A stretch of 64,000 nt of DNA. It comes from Solea solea (taxonomy: Eukaryota > Chordata > Actinopteri > Pleuronectiformes > Soleidae). Positions 33,455 to 44,818 of the stretch are shown here, in pieces. The notes beneath the pieces are model-generated. The model was given only the letters and a program-made list of their open reading frames with translations. It was not told where the DNA came from and ran no database searches. The first letter of the stretch is position 1. Each line of letters starts with the position of its first letter. The stretch covers positions 3,134,419-3,198,418 of the forward strand of contig NC_081153.1 in NCBI RefSeq assembly GCF_958295425.1, read 5' to 3'. The translations under genes were made by a program, and so were the position numbers.

Positions 33455-33710
33455 GGCTGTGTAATCGTTTGGTCCATAAAATGTCAGAAAATGTTAAAAA
33501 AAATCTTGATCAGTGTTTGTCAAACCTGGAATCGATGATGTTCTCGAATGTCCACAAACCAAAATGCTTCACTTTGAATGATTTCTTTGTTTTATGGAGC
33601 AAAGAAACGTAGAAAATATTCACATTTAAGAAGCTGAAACAATCAGAAATCTTGTTTTAATCATGAAAAAAGCTTCAAACCGTAGATCGAGTAACTGTTT
33701 CAGCTCTATA
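33455..33710. repeat. GGGCTGCAAC dispersed repeat copy
   Basis: TTTGGTCCATAAAATGTCAG, GTTTGTCAAACCTGGAATCG, TATGGAGCAAAGAAACGTAG, AATATTCACATTTAAGAAGC and GTAACTGTTTCAGCTC in family order. Confidence 0.75.
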
Positions 33711-35139
33711 CTATACACTCTTAACAATAAGTTATTATAGGTGAGTACGTACAGTCTACATGAGTGTGTTACCATGTGACAGTGAAGGATTGGAATTTAA
33801 AGCAACACAAAGCACAGTTATTAAAAAGGAAGAGTACAAAATGGTTTGCACCAAATCACTGTCAATCTTTTTGATGCAACGGCGTCATGTATGAAGCTCA
33901 ACAGTCGATAAGTGTAGAGTAGAATTACTGCAAAAAAAGTGCTTTAAATTCAAAAGCACTGGACGGTTTAGGATGCTGAAGTAATATTGTTGTGCTTTTT
34001 AATTATTGCTCCAGATTTCACATTTAAAAACTAAGAAAGAAAACCACTGCGATTCATCTAAAGTACGAGAGAGCTTTTAAAGTCAAAACGCTAACAAAAC
34101 CAACAGTAAATCATAAAAACAGCCATCACGATGTGAGCGATAGGCGACACAAACAAACCCTGCAGAAGTCTCTATCTGCACTCACTCGCTTTCATCTAAA
34201 GGACGACATTCTTCATCTCGCCATCAAAGACAATACTCCGCTGCTCCATTAGTGGAAAGCAAAGGGAAGCGGGAGCTTTTCACCTTGGTCAACAAGACCT
34301 TGGACTGACAATTTCTTGATTAGGTTATGATGCGCGCACACACACACACACATGCACATGCACATGCACACGCACACACACACTGCTGTGGGGGCAGAAT
34401 GCACTCTCCTGTTCAGCTGCTTATTAGAAAAGAAGTTTCCTAGGCCAGAGGAATACAACAAAAATACAACATTTTTCTTCTTCCAGCACCAGGGATAATA
34501 ATCTGTAAAACAGCACAAAGCACCACAGATATTTTGAGTTTCTTCAGGTCAAATAACCTCAAGTCATCTCATCTACAGTGTCATATAATCACAGGATCAT
34601 ATGGGTTATTGTGTCCACTGGGAAACTGGTTTGCAGCAGCAATCAGTGACTTTGTAACTTAAAGCAGCTCAGGGCTGACAGTGGTAAACACACTAATGTC
34701 TAGATTACCTGGTTATTAGTAACCTGTGCTAATTATTTTAGCTTTAGGCACAAAAGCAACTGGATTAGGATTTGAGGGGAAAAAAGAGATTTTCCTCATG
34801 GTTTTGTTACAATCTCTCAGTAAAAATCGCACTGATCGCAGCTTTAAGGGTAAAAAGGTAATAAAACACATCAGATTATTATATGTAAAAATAAATGTAA
34901 TCTGGGAGAAAATAAGAAAGTTTGTAGTAATGTCATTTTTCAAAAACCAGGGTTTTGGTATTATGGCAGTGTATTGCCAAAAATCTAGTAATACAATATA
35001 CATATAAACTGGAATACTATAAACAAGCAAGTGTTTTTTTTATCCAAAAAATATTCTAGTCTCGTAAAGCCTCTCGCAATAAAATTAATTATATTATATG
35101 CATAAAAATATACAATTTCCACATGAGCTTCAAGTTTGG
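33711..35139. other. Non-coding sequence, one CA-rich repeat
   Basis: CACACA/ATGCACATGCAC array at 34337-34383; otherwise nothing recognised. Confidence 0.5.
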
Positions 35140-35335
35140 TCAGTAGGGGGCGGTCAAGTGAAGGAAAGTCCAACTGTGTGTGGGGTGACAATATTTCTAA
35201 TTTTTTCAAAATAAAAGGTGTGTGTTTTGATACCAGCGACACAAAGAATCTGAATATATCAACAAAACACACATAAAAAACGGTCAAAGGGCCACATGTG
35301 GCCCGTGTGCCACGAGTTTGAGACCGTTGGTTTAG
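35140..35335. repeat. hAT-type MITE-like fragment
   Basis: Ends in GGGCCACATGTGGCCCGTGT GCC... GAGTTTGAGACCG, a hallmark end of a hAT-related non-autonomous repeat I know from vertebrate genomes. CAGTAGGGGGCGGTC lies inside. The left border is uncertain. Confidence 0.4.
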
Positions 35336-36631
35336 AGAGTAGTGGAGAGAGGAAGAAGAGAAAGTCAAGATACAGGAAGTGATACACCTCCACTTTGTCA
35401 ATGTCTCAGCTTCCGGATGACGGTGCACAACGCTTCAACTCAGCAGAATTTGGTATGAGCAGGACAGGAAGTCAAACACCGATACCACGTAAGCTTCCTT
35501 TTTTATCCCCCACAATAAAAGCCTCTAGTATTGACACCACTTAAGGGACAGTTTTCTGATAATTAAATGTGTTCATGCATATTCATGCATACATTTAGTC
35601 TTTTTTTATTTGATCTTGTTATTTCCAGCTCAGCTCCCACAGTAAGTAGGGATGGGAATCAATATTTCACATCCTTTCAAAATCAAGGTGCTTGTTCTGA
35701 CATTCAACGACATTTAAGAGGTGAGTCACATAATAAAGAACATATTTCCAGTGCTTTAATACAGAAACAGATTTCCTCTGTATCTCATATTTTTTAAAGG
35801 GGCATAAATATTGCAAAAAGAAGGAACTGAAGTCTAGTCCATCGTCCTCAGTTCAGTCACAACACTCTGCCCTGGACACAGTCAGTGAGTCCTCGTACAG
35901 GTGGGAACATCCTCTCCTCGCAGCCAAAGGAGATTAAGTGGAAGCATTACTGTGTGCAGGAGGAGCATTAGTGAGAGCTGCATTAAAACTGGCCGTCTGG
36001 ACGGACTTCAGTGTTTAAGACTGTGAGAGTGAAGCCAGAAGAGTTATGCACCACCACTCCCGCTCCCGCTAACATTTCATCTGGGATTTGGGTTTATTTT
36101 GTTTGTTTTATTTCACAGCAGTGTTCCCTGTGTGTTTCACGCAGTCACGACTTGCTGCAGGAAGGGATTGCATATTGAAAACAAGTGGAGCGAATAGCTT
36201 CCAGCGAGGAGAGAGTCCCTCGTTCTCTGTGATATATGGAACGCTTCAGTCTGAACAGAGGTGATACGAGCTTCTGCAGGATTAACTCCAGCACTTTCAT
36301 CCTGAAAGAAATCACCAAGTTTCACGTCCACTTTCTCATTACAGGATGATCCTTTGAAACTTAGCTTTTACATGGAACAGATACTATACTTTTACATTTT
36401 CAGTGAATTACATATGTGGTAAATAATTGCTGCTGCCAAACACTACCTTCATTTTTGATTGCACTCTAATGACATTTCATTAATTGCAGGTGTGGATAAG
36501 AAAAGAAATACCCTATGACAAAGTTAATCTAACCTTAAGGCCGATCTTCAAGGATTTTGCTCCATTGTCACATCACTGACGCATCTGACTGAAGAGCTAA
36601 CCGTCAACCTCCAAGGCCACGGAGCTCACCA
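35336..36631. other. Non-coding sequence, nothing recognised
   Basis: No gene or named repeat. Confidence 0.45.
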
Positions 36632-36635
36632 ATAT

Positions 36636-36687
<52 letters not shown>
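36632..36687. repeat. (TA)n microsatellite
   Basis: About 28 dinucleotides with a few CATATA interruptions at the left. Confidence 0.95.
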
Positions 36688-36689
<2 letters not shown>

Positions 36690-37065
36690 CTTTTATGCAC
36701 GTTAACCCCTCTTTTATGCACGTTAACCCCTCTAAAATGACCAGAAAGCCACAGATATCTATCTATAAATTGCAGGAACATCTGTCTGTCTGTCCGTCTG
36801 TGTGTGTGTCTGTGTCTGTTATACCGATGGTCTGATTGATTTCTAATTTGACAGGTGTCAAGTTTGGACGTTGTTTGGATCAGTAATGTAAAAGATATTG
36901 TTAAATATGTCGGTAAACACACATTGGCTTTCGCCGCGCTACTGTAGCCACTCCCCCTCTCACTCACACAGCACTGTGCATATTCATACATCTCACATGC
37001 ATGTGATGCACAAATGTGCTAGTAATAATAACAATAGGTTCCTCGCACACTGGTGCTCAGGTTGT
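36690..37065. repeat. Dispersed repeat, GGGGGCGCTGTAG family, fragments
   Basis: TTTTATGCACGTTAACCCCT occurs twice in tandem (36691-36731), followed by AATGACCAGAAAGCCACAGA. A second family block, AATAACAATAGGTTCCTCGC, ends at about 37046. The segment between has a TGTCTG-rich run. Confidence 0.6.
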
Positions 37066-37289
37066 GGAGATGCCCACACCTCTACAGTTCTCTGCAGCAG
37101 CCGTGTGTTCTCTTCTTCTACTCATGCAGCTATTTGCTGAGTCCTCACCCCTCTCTCTTTCTGTACTCTCTCACACTACAACACGTCCCGGCTAATAAAG
37201 GCTTAAAAAGCCTCGAGTCGCACAGTTATGCAGGACAACAGCCACCACAGACCTGGTCCCACCAAGCCTCCGTGCGACCTCGCTGCTGC
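37066..37289. other. Non-coding sequence, nothing recognised
   Basis: No feature seen. Confidence 0.4.
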
Positions 37290-37500
37290 CATTGTGTCCC
37301 CGTTAAATGACAAATATCCTGTTACACATCACGCGCTATTGATTGATTTTCCTCACATGTCATGAAGCTTGGGGGTCAAATGAAGCAGTGGAAACTGCTC
37401 TGACGCTGACGGGCTGGTGCCATTAATCCTTTGTGTTTTACTTGCACCCTTCATTAAACAAGCGGTGCTGGTGCCAAGAAATGAATGAAAACGATTTAGA
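37290..37500. promoter_or_regulatory. Possible conserved non-coding element
   Basis: Non-repetitive stretch with CGCTATTGATTGATTTTCCT, GGTGCCATTAATCCTTTGTG and CTTCATTAAACAAGC. TAATCC and ATTGAT motifs fit developmental regulator sites. Inference from composition only. Confidence 0.2.
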
Positions 37501-37819
37501 TCATTAAGAGAGAGAGAGGGGAAAGGGTGCAAGGTCTCGTAGTTTTCTGCTCCCGATTGTTTTGCTGTATAAATAACTGGCATGAACCCATTTCCTAGTA
37601 ATACAATTACAGCAGTCTATATGAACTGGACCCGGGTCCTTGAACGCACCCTGTCTTACACTGTGAGCGCGACAGCTTGGTAACAAAGGTTTAAAGTGGA
37701 AGTGGTGCCTGCAGGAGTAAATAATAGACTTCAGCAGTGTTTGGCACAGTAAGAGAAAAAGAAACTTTCACGTTCATGGTATTTTTCTTTGTTTTTGCTT
37801 TTGGCCGTGATGAGGTCTG
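37501..37819. other. Non-coding sequence, nothing recognised
   Basis: No feature beyond a GA run near 37510. Confidence 0.4.
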
Positions 37820-37950
37820 AGACATCCTTCCTGCAGTGATGCCAATAACAATCCTCCCATGGCTCTCAACTACCCACTAATTAAGCCTTTGGGCTCATCA
37901 TTAATTTATGTTTTCATTTGGAAATGTCATTTTATTATTTGACAAAAAAA
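37820..37950. promoter_or_regulatory. Possible conserved non-coding element
   Basis: CCAATAACAATCCTCCCATG (SOX-like AACAAT), CCCACTAATTAAGCC and ATCATTAATTTATG are clustered in a non-repetitive segment. Composition-based inference. Confidence 0.2.
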
Positions 37951-38194
37951 AACATAATAAAAAATAATGAAGTGACTGGAAAACCAGACTTTTCTGTTCA
38001 GTTCTGAGCTCAGAGTCAGAATCTGTGCCAAACACAGAACTGAGTTATGATACTGCACTCACTCTGGTGCAGCTTACAGCTTAATTACAGCCGATAACAT
38101 GGTTATTGGTGAGTAAACACTCATCGGTGATTCCACAGTACAAATAAAAGTACATTACAAAAAAAACAACAACCCTATAACTAGGACACACTGT
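37951..38194. other. Non-coding sequence, nothing recognised
   Basis: No feature seen. Confidence 0.4.
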
Positions 38195-38440
38195 AGGTAC
38201 AGTAGCACGATGTTATCGGCACAATATCGGCAGATATTGTCTTTAAAATGTATTATCAAATATCGGCAAACACACACAGATCTGTAAATATGACTAATGA
38301 CAACAACAGTAGGATAAATAGGCTGTTTATCTAAGGTGAAAATATATCAGTATTGTGTCAGTTATCGGCCCAAGCACTGATATATCACCATATGGGATAT
38401 CAGCAAAAAGTCCAATATCGTGCTTCCCTATACAGTAGTA
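38195..38440. repeat. Dispersed repeat with ATATCGGC ends
   Basis: Starts near TAGCACGATGTTATCGGCAC and ends near AAAAGTCCAATATCGTGCTT CCCTA, with ATATCGGCA words inside. The two ends are partly complementary (AGCACGATGTTAT / ATATCGTGCT), so a TIR-bearing MITE is likely. Confidence 0.55.
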
Positions 38441-38785
38441 CACAAAAACAACAAATACCCAAAAGGATAATCAATAAAAGTCTGGGCAGAATGCAAAATA
38501 AAACCATTAAACAAACCTTTTACAAAGAGAAGGCAATAAATAGCCTTTCAAGATATCAGAGAAACCGATTCTGTCACAAGTTTTCAGCAAACAATATCAA
38601 ATAAGAAGCAGGAATAGGAGCGGAAAGTCTTTTCAAAGGCATTTCAGATGAAAACCAATGAAAATATTATTCCTACATAAGTTAGTCAGTGTTTACTGAA
38701 AGTTTTAAAGAGATTTGTGAACTAAAAATGTGACCTCCAAGTTCTCCTAGGGTCATTATCAGGATGACTGGCTTACCTGGCACTG

Positions 38786-38787
<2 letters not shown>

Positions 38788-38821
<34 letters not shown>

Positions 38822-38837
38822 GCTGCTGCTGCTGCTG
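38788..38837 (-). repeat. (CAG)n repeat (TGC on +)
   Basis: Sixteen CTG/TGC triplets with one CCG interruption. On the minus strand it would read as a glutamine run broken by Arg, but no supporting gene structure is visible. Confidence 0.9.
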
Positions 38838-40366
38838 TGACAGAGGAATCCATTTGTACAGTTCCTTCCACCCACACAACCTCACGGTATAACCTGTGAA
38901 TGATTTTCATAAATGAGTGTTTGTGAGTCAAACTCTGAAAGGTCACCTCCAAACAGAATCATCCATCGGCTGAAAGGAACCACTCATGATATGAAATGAA
39001 GACTAATGAAATATTAGTGACACAATCATCTACCATTAAACCCCACGTCTGTTTCAAAACAAGAGTCACTTCATTAAATATGGAGCGACCGTTCATTTCT
39101 TTTATCACAGAGCTGTTCTTTAAATAAATCATTGGCGAGGGTTAATCCCAAGTCAAAGTCTCAGCGCGTGAACGGCGAGTGTTTTAAAAGTTATTGTCGA
39201 CAGCATGTGACAGGTTCAGGACGGCGTAGCGCCACCTTTGTCAGTGAGCCCTTTATCAGTGCACGGCAGCCATTTTGACAGGTCACAGAAGAGAAGGTGC
39301 AGGTGTAACTCAGGGAATTAATGAAGGACGAGTTCCATTTAGCTTCCTCGCTTTCAAAGCCTTGGCATTTCCACTGCAAAGCGAAGTCTCACTCTTCACA
39401 CCAAGAAAAAGTCAGTCAACTGGTGCTAAATAGAGCTTCTTTTTAACCACTTCACTGTTTGGGGGCGGACTTAAGAATGAATCTCTTGTGCAAAGGCTTT
39501 GAGTAAACATGCTTGTTCACCTTCACTGTCCTGATTAACTTAGCTGAGTCATCATGGATGTGATCACTAACACTGAAAGTGCTTTTCCCACAAAATCAGC
39601 AACATGTCTGCTGTGCAGAGGGCACACAGTTGACATACAACCACACTCAATACACATGTGAATGGCTTCACAGTCCCCAGGTTAACAGATATAATCCCAT
39701 GTGTTTAGTCTTTCTTTTAGTTTTTTTAGTCTTTATCATGTCTGACCATGTGCTGCTTCCTCTTTCCTGGTTTGGCCAAACAGTGTCACGAGGGTGGAGT
39801 CTGTTAAATACAGATGGTATAGTCCATTGGGCCAGACCAAGTGCGACACGATTTACTGTATAGAAAAAGCTTGAGTGTCAGCCAAAATGTAGTTTGTTAT
39901 GTTATAAGTTAGAAATGTATCTATAAATGGAATCTATTTTTTAGTTTCGGCAAAGCTTCTCACACAGATTCTCTCTTATTTTAGTTGTGTGATTTTCTGT
40001 ATTTCAACACATGTATGACTTTTAGCAGTGACACTGCGATGACAGTTAGCAGTAAAGGAATGTAATATGAATGTAGAACCTTTTCAGAAGCAGCGCCTGA
40101 TGCTTTATTCCACTCTACTTCAGCAAAGGTCAAACAGGTCTAATGATACTCTCCTTCAGGGAGTCGAGCTCCGCACACACGGCGAGGAAAGTCTTTCTAG
40201 AGAACTAGAAAATGAAGGTCGGTTTTCTGGGCCACTGTTCCCACAGTGACCACGCCGCCTGGGGAGGAGGAGGACGATCAGACGGCAGCGCAGCATGACC
40301 GCTGCATGGTTACACAAGACCCAGAGAGAGTGCAGCGACATCATTGAATCCTTAACAAAATGGAAA

Positions 40367-40383
40367 GGGGGGGGGGGGGGGGG
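40367..40383. repeat. Poly-G tract (17 G)
   Basis: Seventeen consecutive G; may be length-variable or an assembly-sensitive site. Confidence 0.9.
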
Positions 40384-40839
40384 TAATTCAATCACATGAG
40401 TGAGTTATGAACAACTAATGAAATAAGTAAAAGCTGAGTCAGATACTTGACCCTGTCTCACCCTGATGGAAACAACAGAGAGGTGAGGAAAGGAAGGGTG
40501 TGAAGGTGTGGGGGACAGGAAACACCAGTTATTCTGGACGCACAGTAACACAACTATTCTACACTAACTCCTCCATTCCTGCAGGTCAGACAGTCTCCCA
40601 CACCGTCCTAATCCCTCTGAGCTCAGCTGAGGAGTGCATGCATGCGTGATCTCACACACATGTAAGCACACTGTCGTAACCCTCCAGAACATTTCTGGAT
40701 AAATCCACTCTTCCACAGCCAGTGCACCCCTGAGGTTTGTGGGTTTTTCACAGAAACTCTGACGGCCACAAAACCAAACCAGTGAAACTTCACGTCAACA
40801 TACTGCACATGTGATGATCATCATCTACTGCAGAGGCTA

Positions 40840-41441
40840 ACCCTGGATTTCCACTGGACGCGGAACGGCCGCGGAACGGCCGCGGAACGGTAGCCGTTGC
40901 AAATCGCTTCCATTCTAATCAATGTGAGCATTCCCACCGGCCGCGCTGCGGCGCGGATCAGCAGCGGCCCAGAAGCGGCTCGCCGCGCCGCAGCGCTATC
41001 GATAGGAATCAGTTCTATTTTTTCCGTTGCCGCTGCTGAACCTCGTAAATTTCAACGAAGCAGATCGCACAAGACAGGAAGTCCGACACAGTATCAAAGT
41101 AAAACACTTCCGCCCCCCTTTCAAAAATAAAACACAATACGCAGGTCACAACTGTCATTTGATCCGAGGGTCTCGGAGACAATGGACGACGAGAGACTGA
41201 TTATGGAAGTGGAGAAATGAAAGAAGCTGTGTTGTTGTTGTTTCCTTTATACACACAGTCTATCGCGGGATCTCGCGTCCGTTCGAGATTATCGCGCGAT
41301 CTTCCGTGAATACCGCTGGCTCCCAAGGCTCCGCGCCGCTGCCGTAACGCGCCCGGTGGGGATTGACGTTTGGGAGAGGACGAAGCAGAACCGCGCCGCG
41401 GCCGTTCCGCGGCCGTTCCACGTCCAGTGGAAATCCAGGGT
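40840..41441. mobile_element. GC-rich MITE with about 47-bp terminal inverted repeats
   Basis: The ends are ACCCTGGATTTCCACTGGAC (40840) and its reverse complement (GTCCAGTGGAAATCCAGGGT, ending 41441). The pairing continues through GGAACGGCCGCGG repeats to about 47 bp with one mismatch. The interior (602 bp total) is CpG-rich and keeps the first codons of a transposon gene (41182-41220). No clear target duplication was found. Probably a deletion derivative of a PIF/Harbinger-type element. Confidence 0.8.
41182..41220 (+). pseudogene. Start of a MADF/Myb-SANT-type transposon gene
   Basis: ATG in good context (GAGACAATGG) opens MDDERLIMEVEK, then TGA. This is how MADF/Myb-SANT-like accessory proteins of PIF/Harbinger elements begin (M-D/E-D/E-E-R-L-I-x-E-V). 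The remainder of the gene has been deleted, leaving only 12 codons. The match is short and from family memory. Confidence 0.45.
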
Positions 41442-42387
41442 GACAAGAGATGTTTGTTTCAGCAATCCAGTTAACAAACATTTTAATAATGAATAACTAT
41501 TAATGATCATAAATCATTAATAGTCAAAATATTAGAGCGAGTGGATTAGCAGCCACAAAAAGACAAAAACATAGAAACAGGGAGGTGTGTCTGCTCTGAA
41601 CAGCAGCAGAGAATGATCACATGATGGAAGAAGTGACAATAACAGACTATAAAAACATTATCTCCACCAATAGCATGTCAGAGAGGTAGCGCTGGGGAGA
41701 AAGAGACTTCAACAACTTCAATACAAGGCAGATCCTGATGTTTCTTCTCCTCTAGTTGAGACCATTTTGGGAGGTGTAGTGAGGCTTTTTAGGTTTGGTA
41801 ACAACAAGCATTACTGACCCACAGCTGCAGCTCGCAGTGTTAGAATGACTCCACTAACGAACGTGACATTGAAGTGCTATGAGCTGTGTTAATGGCTAAA
41901 ACATCGGTTTGAGTTGAGTTTATCAAAAGTCCAGTGTGTAAAATGTTGGGTGAAACTCACAAGGTGAGAGATATTCAGCTGCAACCTGCAACTTAACTAA
42001 TGAATGTTGCAGACTTTTACACACTGTAAGTTTAATTCTGATTTGACTTTGAGTCTCCATCTTTAATTTTGGAGACTTTACCAAAGTGATATGACGTAGC
42101 TTCATGGTTGTGTTTGCTGCCCTGCATCCATAAGTCCTCCTCTTTGTACATGACATTCAAACCACGCTCTGCATAGTAAATGGAATTCCACGTCACACTG
42201 CACTTGATTTATTCAAGCCCGCTTGGACTCTTTTCTCCTCTTCTTTATTTATATGCCGATGCATCAGATCTTGGCAAGAACACAAGGATTAATGATTCCT
42301 TTTAATTGGACACATTGCTTTTAACTTCTTATTTTCAGCAGCCTCCTGCTCGTCCTCGTGCACCATTAAAACACAAACTTTTGACAG
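41442..42387. other. Non-coding sequence, nothing recognised
   Basis: No feature seen. Confidence 0.45.
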
Positions 42388-42600
42388 TTCATTCATCTTC
42401 TACCACTTTATCCTCAACATGGGGTCACAGGTTGGAGCTGGTGCCAATCCCAGCCGACATAGGGCGAAAGGCGATGGACAGGTCACCAGTCCATCACAGG
42501 GTCACATAGAGACAACCCATCTAATCAAATGTGCATGTTTTTGGACTGTGGGAGGAAACCCACAAACACAAGGCCCTTGTTCCGACCGGCTCACAAAGTG
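42388..42600 (-). repeat. SINE-like dispersed repeat
   Basis: Reverse copy: CATCTTCTACCACTTTATCC, GGTCACAGGTTGGAGCTGGT, TCACCAGTCCATCACAGGGT, GTTTTTGGACTGTGGGAGGA. The head is missing. Confidence 0.75.
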
Positions 42601-43398
42601 CTCACCACTCAACAATGACGTTTTGATCACATTTTTAAATCTGACATGAAAGCATCACCACAGAGTGGAAGCGAATGTCAACGCACACACATTTTGCTGC
42701 ATGAAAAGAAAACAGCTGGATTCAAAAAATACGCGGCGGAGGCGTCAACCGAAAGCTTCCTTCAGGTCAAACGTCGTCGCTGCACAGTATTCTGGAGTGA
42801 AGACATGTTCAACTTTCCAAGTGTCATGCAGTGTAATCACGTTATGTGAATGTTCCAGCACAGGAAGTAACACGACAGTACACAGCCTAAATGGAGATCA
42901 CAGACAAAGTTGTTCTCCCAAAGAGACGTGATCGTAATAACACTCTGAAATCTACATGATTGTCTCCAACATTACTCACTGCTCTAATCCCTGACAAAGC
43001 CTCCTTTGGGTGTTGGGTGTTGTTTTTCGTCTTGAGTGTTTGAGAAGTGCTGGGGATGGAGGCCAACTGTCTCCTCACTGAGTCCAGAGAGAGACTTCAC
43101 AGTGAGTCATCCTCCAACCTTTACTTTAAAAAAACTTTCCCTGAGCTTCTTGATGTTCTGTGAGGTGTGACGAAGTGTGGCTGATGTCTGGCTCTGATAG
43201 CAAACCTCAGGTGTGTGTGTGTGTGAGAGGTAATCAGTCTGTCCAATCAGAGCTGATACCCACAGCCCATCCAATGAAATGTGTCCGTGAGTCACTCCAT
43301 ATCAAAAATAGTGAGGTTGAAAGTTAAGAACAGTTTAAAAGTCTATCAGTCCACATCTTTTAAGATCATTGTCCTTTACACACACACACACACACACA

Positions 43399-43447
<49 letters not shown>

Positions 43448-44104
43448 GAGTGTTTGCAATGTGCACAGTTTAAAATAATAGTAATATGTAATGAATGATG
43501 TCATGTTAATGTGTGAAGGTTGTGACAAAGTGACGTTAGCGGAACATTCTGGGAACCTTTGGAGAACGTTCTCTAAAGCATGTTCTTGTATGAAGGTTGG
43601 GAACATAAAATTGTTTGTTGGTTATTCACATTTCTTATATTAGAAAAATATTAAAAATCTTACCCAAGTACATATTTAATCATCATACACTTCTGTGCCA
43701 TTTCCAAACGAATGATGAAACTGCTTTAAACTCTTTTTCTCCATAATAACCAGTTCTCCGACTCTAACACAACATAATCAAATCAATATGCTGCTGTTGT
43801 GATTAAAAAATGCATGAGTCTCAGCACAGTCTTCTGGGTCTTAATAGTAAAGGCTACACTGTGTTGTGTTACAGCTATTGTTATTGTTACAACACTGCAG
43901 TGACTTTCATTTATTTGGACAGTTTATCTGAAGCCTTACCAGTGCAACCAGGCTAATTCTATCTTTAATTTAACCACAATCCACATCTTAATCCCAACTT
44001 TTACCTGTGATTGTGCGTCACTGGAAGTTTTTTTGGGTACAATGAGGACTTCTGGTCCTGAAAAAACAGAAAAGGTCCTAAAGAGGTATAACAGAATGAG
44101 TGTC
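42601..44104. other. Non-coding sequence with CA/CT repeats
   Basis: Apart from the compound repeat at 43378-43446 no feature is recognised. Confidence 0.45.
43378..43446. repeat. Compound (CA)n(CT)n(CA)n microsatellite
   Basis: CA run, CT run (43400-43417), then a second CA run. Confidence 0.95.
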
Positions 44105-44158
44105 CACACACACACACACACAGAGGGAGAAAAGAGAGAGAGAGAGAGAGAGAGAGAA
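44105..44158. repeat. (CA)n and (GA)n microsatellites
   Basis: (CA)n at 44105-44122 followed by (GA)n at 44131-44157, just before the GC-rich promoter-like region. Confidence 0.9.
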
Positions 44159-44159
44159 A

Positions 44160-44314
44160 GGGGGCAGGGAGAAACAGAGCGGGGACGAAAATAGGAGGAG
44201 GGCTGTGCGCAATGTCGGTGCCAATGGGCGCAGCGCTATCTAATTAAACCCCTACCACGTAATCCCAGCGACACCATCCCCCCATTTAAATCCACTCCAC
44301 GAGCTCACATTCCT
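44160..44314 (+). promoter_or_regulatory. Candidate promoter of an unidentified + strand gene
   Basis: CpG-richer DNA with GTGCCAATGGGCGCAGC (CCAAT-type), CTACCACGTAATCCC (E-box/TAAT-like) and a TATA-like CCATTTAAATCC at 44283, about 30 bp before a possible start region. Strand chosen from the donor site at 44819. Inference. Confidence 0.4.
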
Positions 44315-44365
44315 GAAACACACACTGTATTCTGCTGCTGTCCGGTCTCGCTCTCTGGAGGAAAA

Positions 44366-44452
44366 GGAACAGCAGCAGCCGCCGCAGAAACAGCAGCAGC
44401 AGCAGCAGAAACAGCAGCAGAAGCAGAAACAGCAGCAGCAGCAGCAGCAGGA
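44366..44452 (+). repeat. (CAG)n interrupted repeat in the candidate 5'UTR
   Basis: About 29 triplets, mostly CAG with CCG and AAA/AAG interruptions, in the proposed untranslated exon. Confidence 0.9.
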
Positions 44453-44559
44453 CCAGGTTCATTTGCGCCGCAGCAACATCACTGACCGCTGCCTCTCGCC
44501 TGCGCAGTGACATGGTTTGCGGGACTCGGCTTCTGTAGCCTCGAGCCACTTCATTCAGT

Positions 44560-44645
44560 CGCTGTGTGTGAGTGAGTGAGTGAGAGAGAGAGTGAGTGAG
44601 TGTGTGTAGATGAGTGAGTGTGTGTAGATGAGTGAGTGAGCAGTT
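44560..44645. repeat. (GTGA)n-type repeat
   Basis: GTGAGTGAGTGAGAGAGAGA then two copies of GTGTGTAGATGAGTGAGTG, inside the candidate first exon. Confidence 0.85.
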
Positions 44646-44818
44646 AAGGAGCAGGAAACAGGAGCCTCCAGAGCGAGACCAGCATCACCTGCCTTTCATC
44701 CCGGCTGTCGTGCGCACCAGCCCCGCTGAACCGGAGCAGGGACGTCCCTCCTCCCCTCTCTGCCGCTCTCTCTCCATCCCCATCCCCAGCTGCACCGACT
44801 CTGCCTCGGCTGTATCGG

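Larger units (their letters stand above)
38441..40839. other. Non-coding sequence with CAG and poly-G tracts
   Basis: Two simple tracts are listed separately. No gene recognised. Confidence 0.5.
44315..44818 (+). other. Candidate non-coding first exon
   Basis: A GC-rich, CAG-rich transcript-like segment ending at a strong donor TATCGG|GTAAGG (GT at 44819-44820). It has one short upstream ORF (ATG at about 44512, MVCGTRLL then stop) and no long in-frame start, as in 5'UTR exons of long vertebrate genes. The coding exons would lie further right; none was recognised in this window, so the gene cannot be named. Confidence 0.4.

Noticed and set aside
38682..38885. Glutamine-run frame on the minus strand.
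   Set aside because: A CAG repeat with short flanks and no supporting exon structure; kept only as a repeat.
44286..44549. Leucine-run frame on the minus strand.
   Set aside because: Antisense reading of the CAG tract in the candidate 5'UTR.
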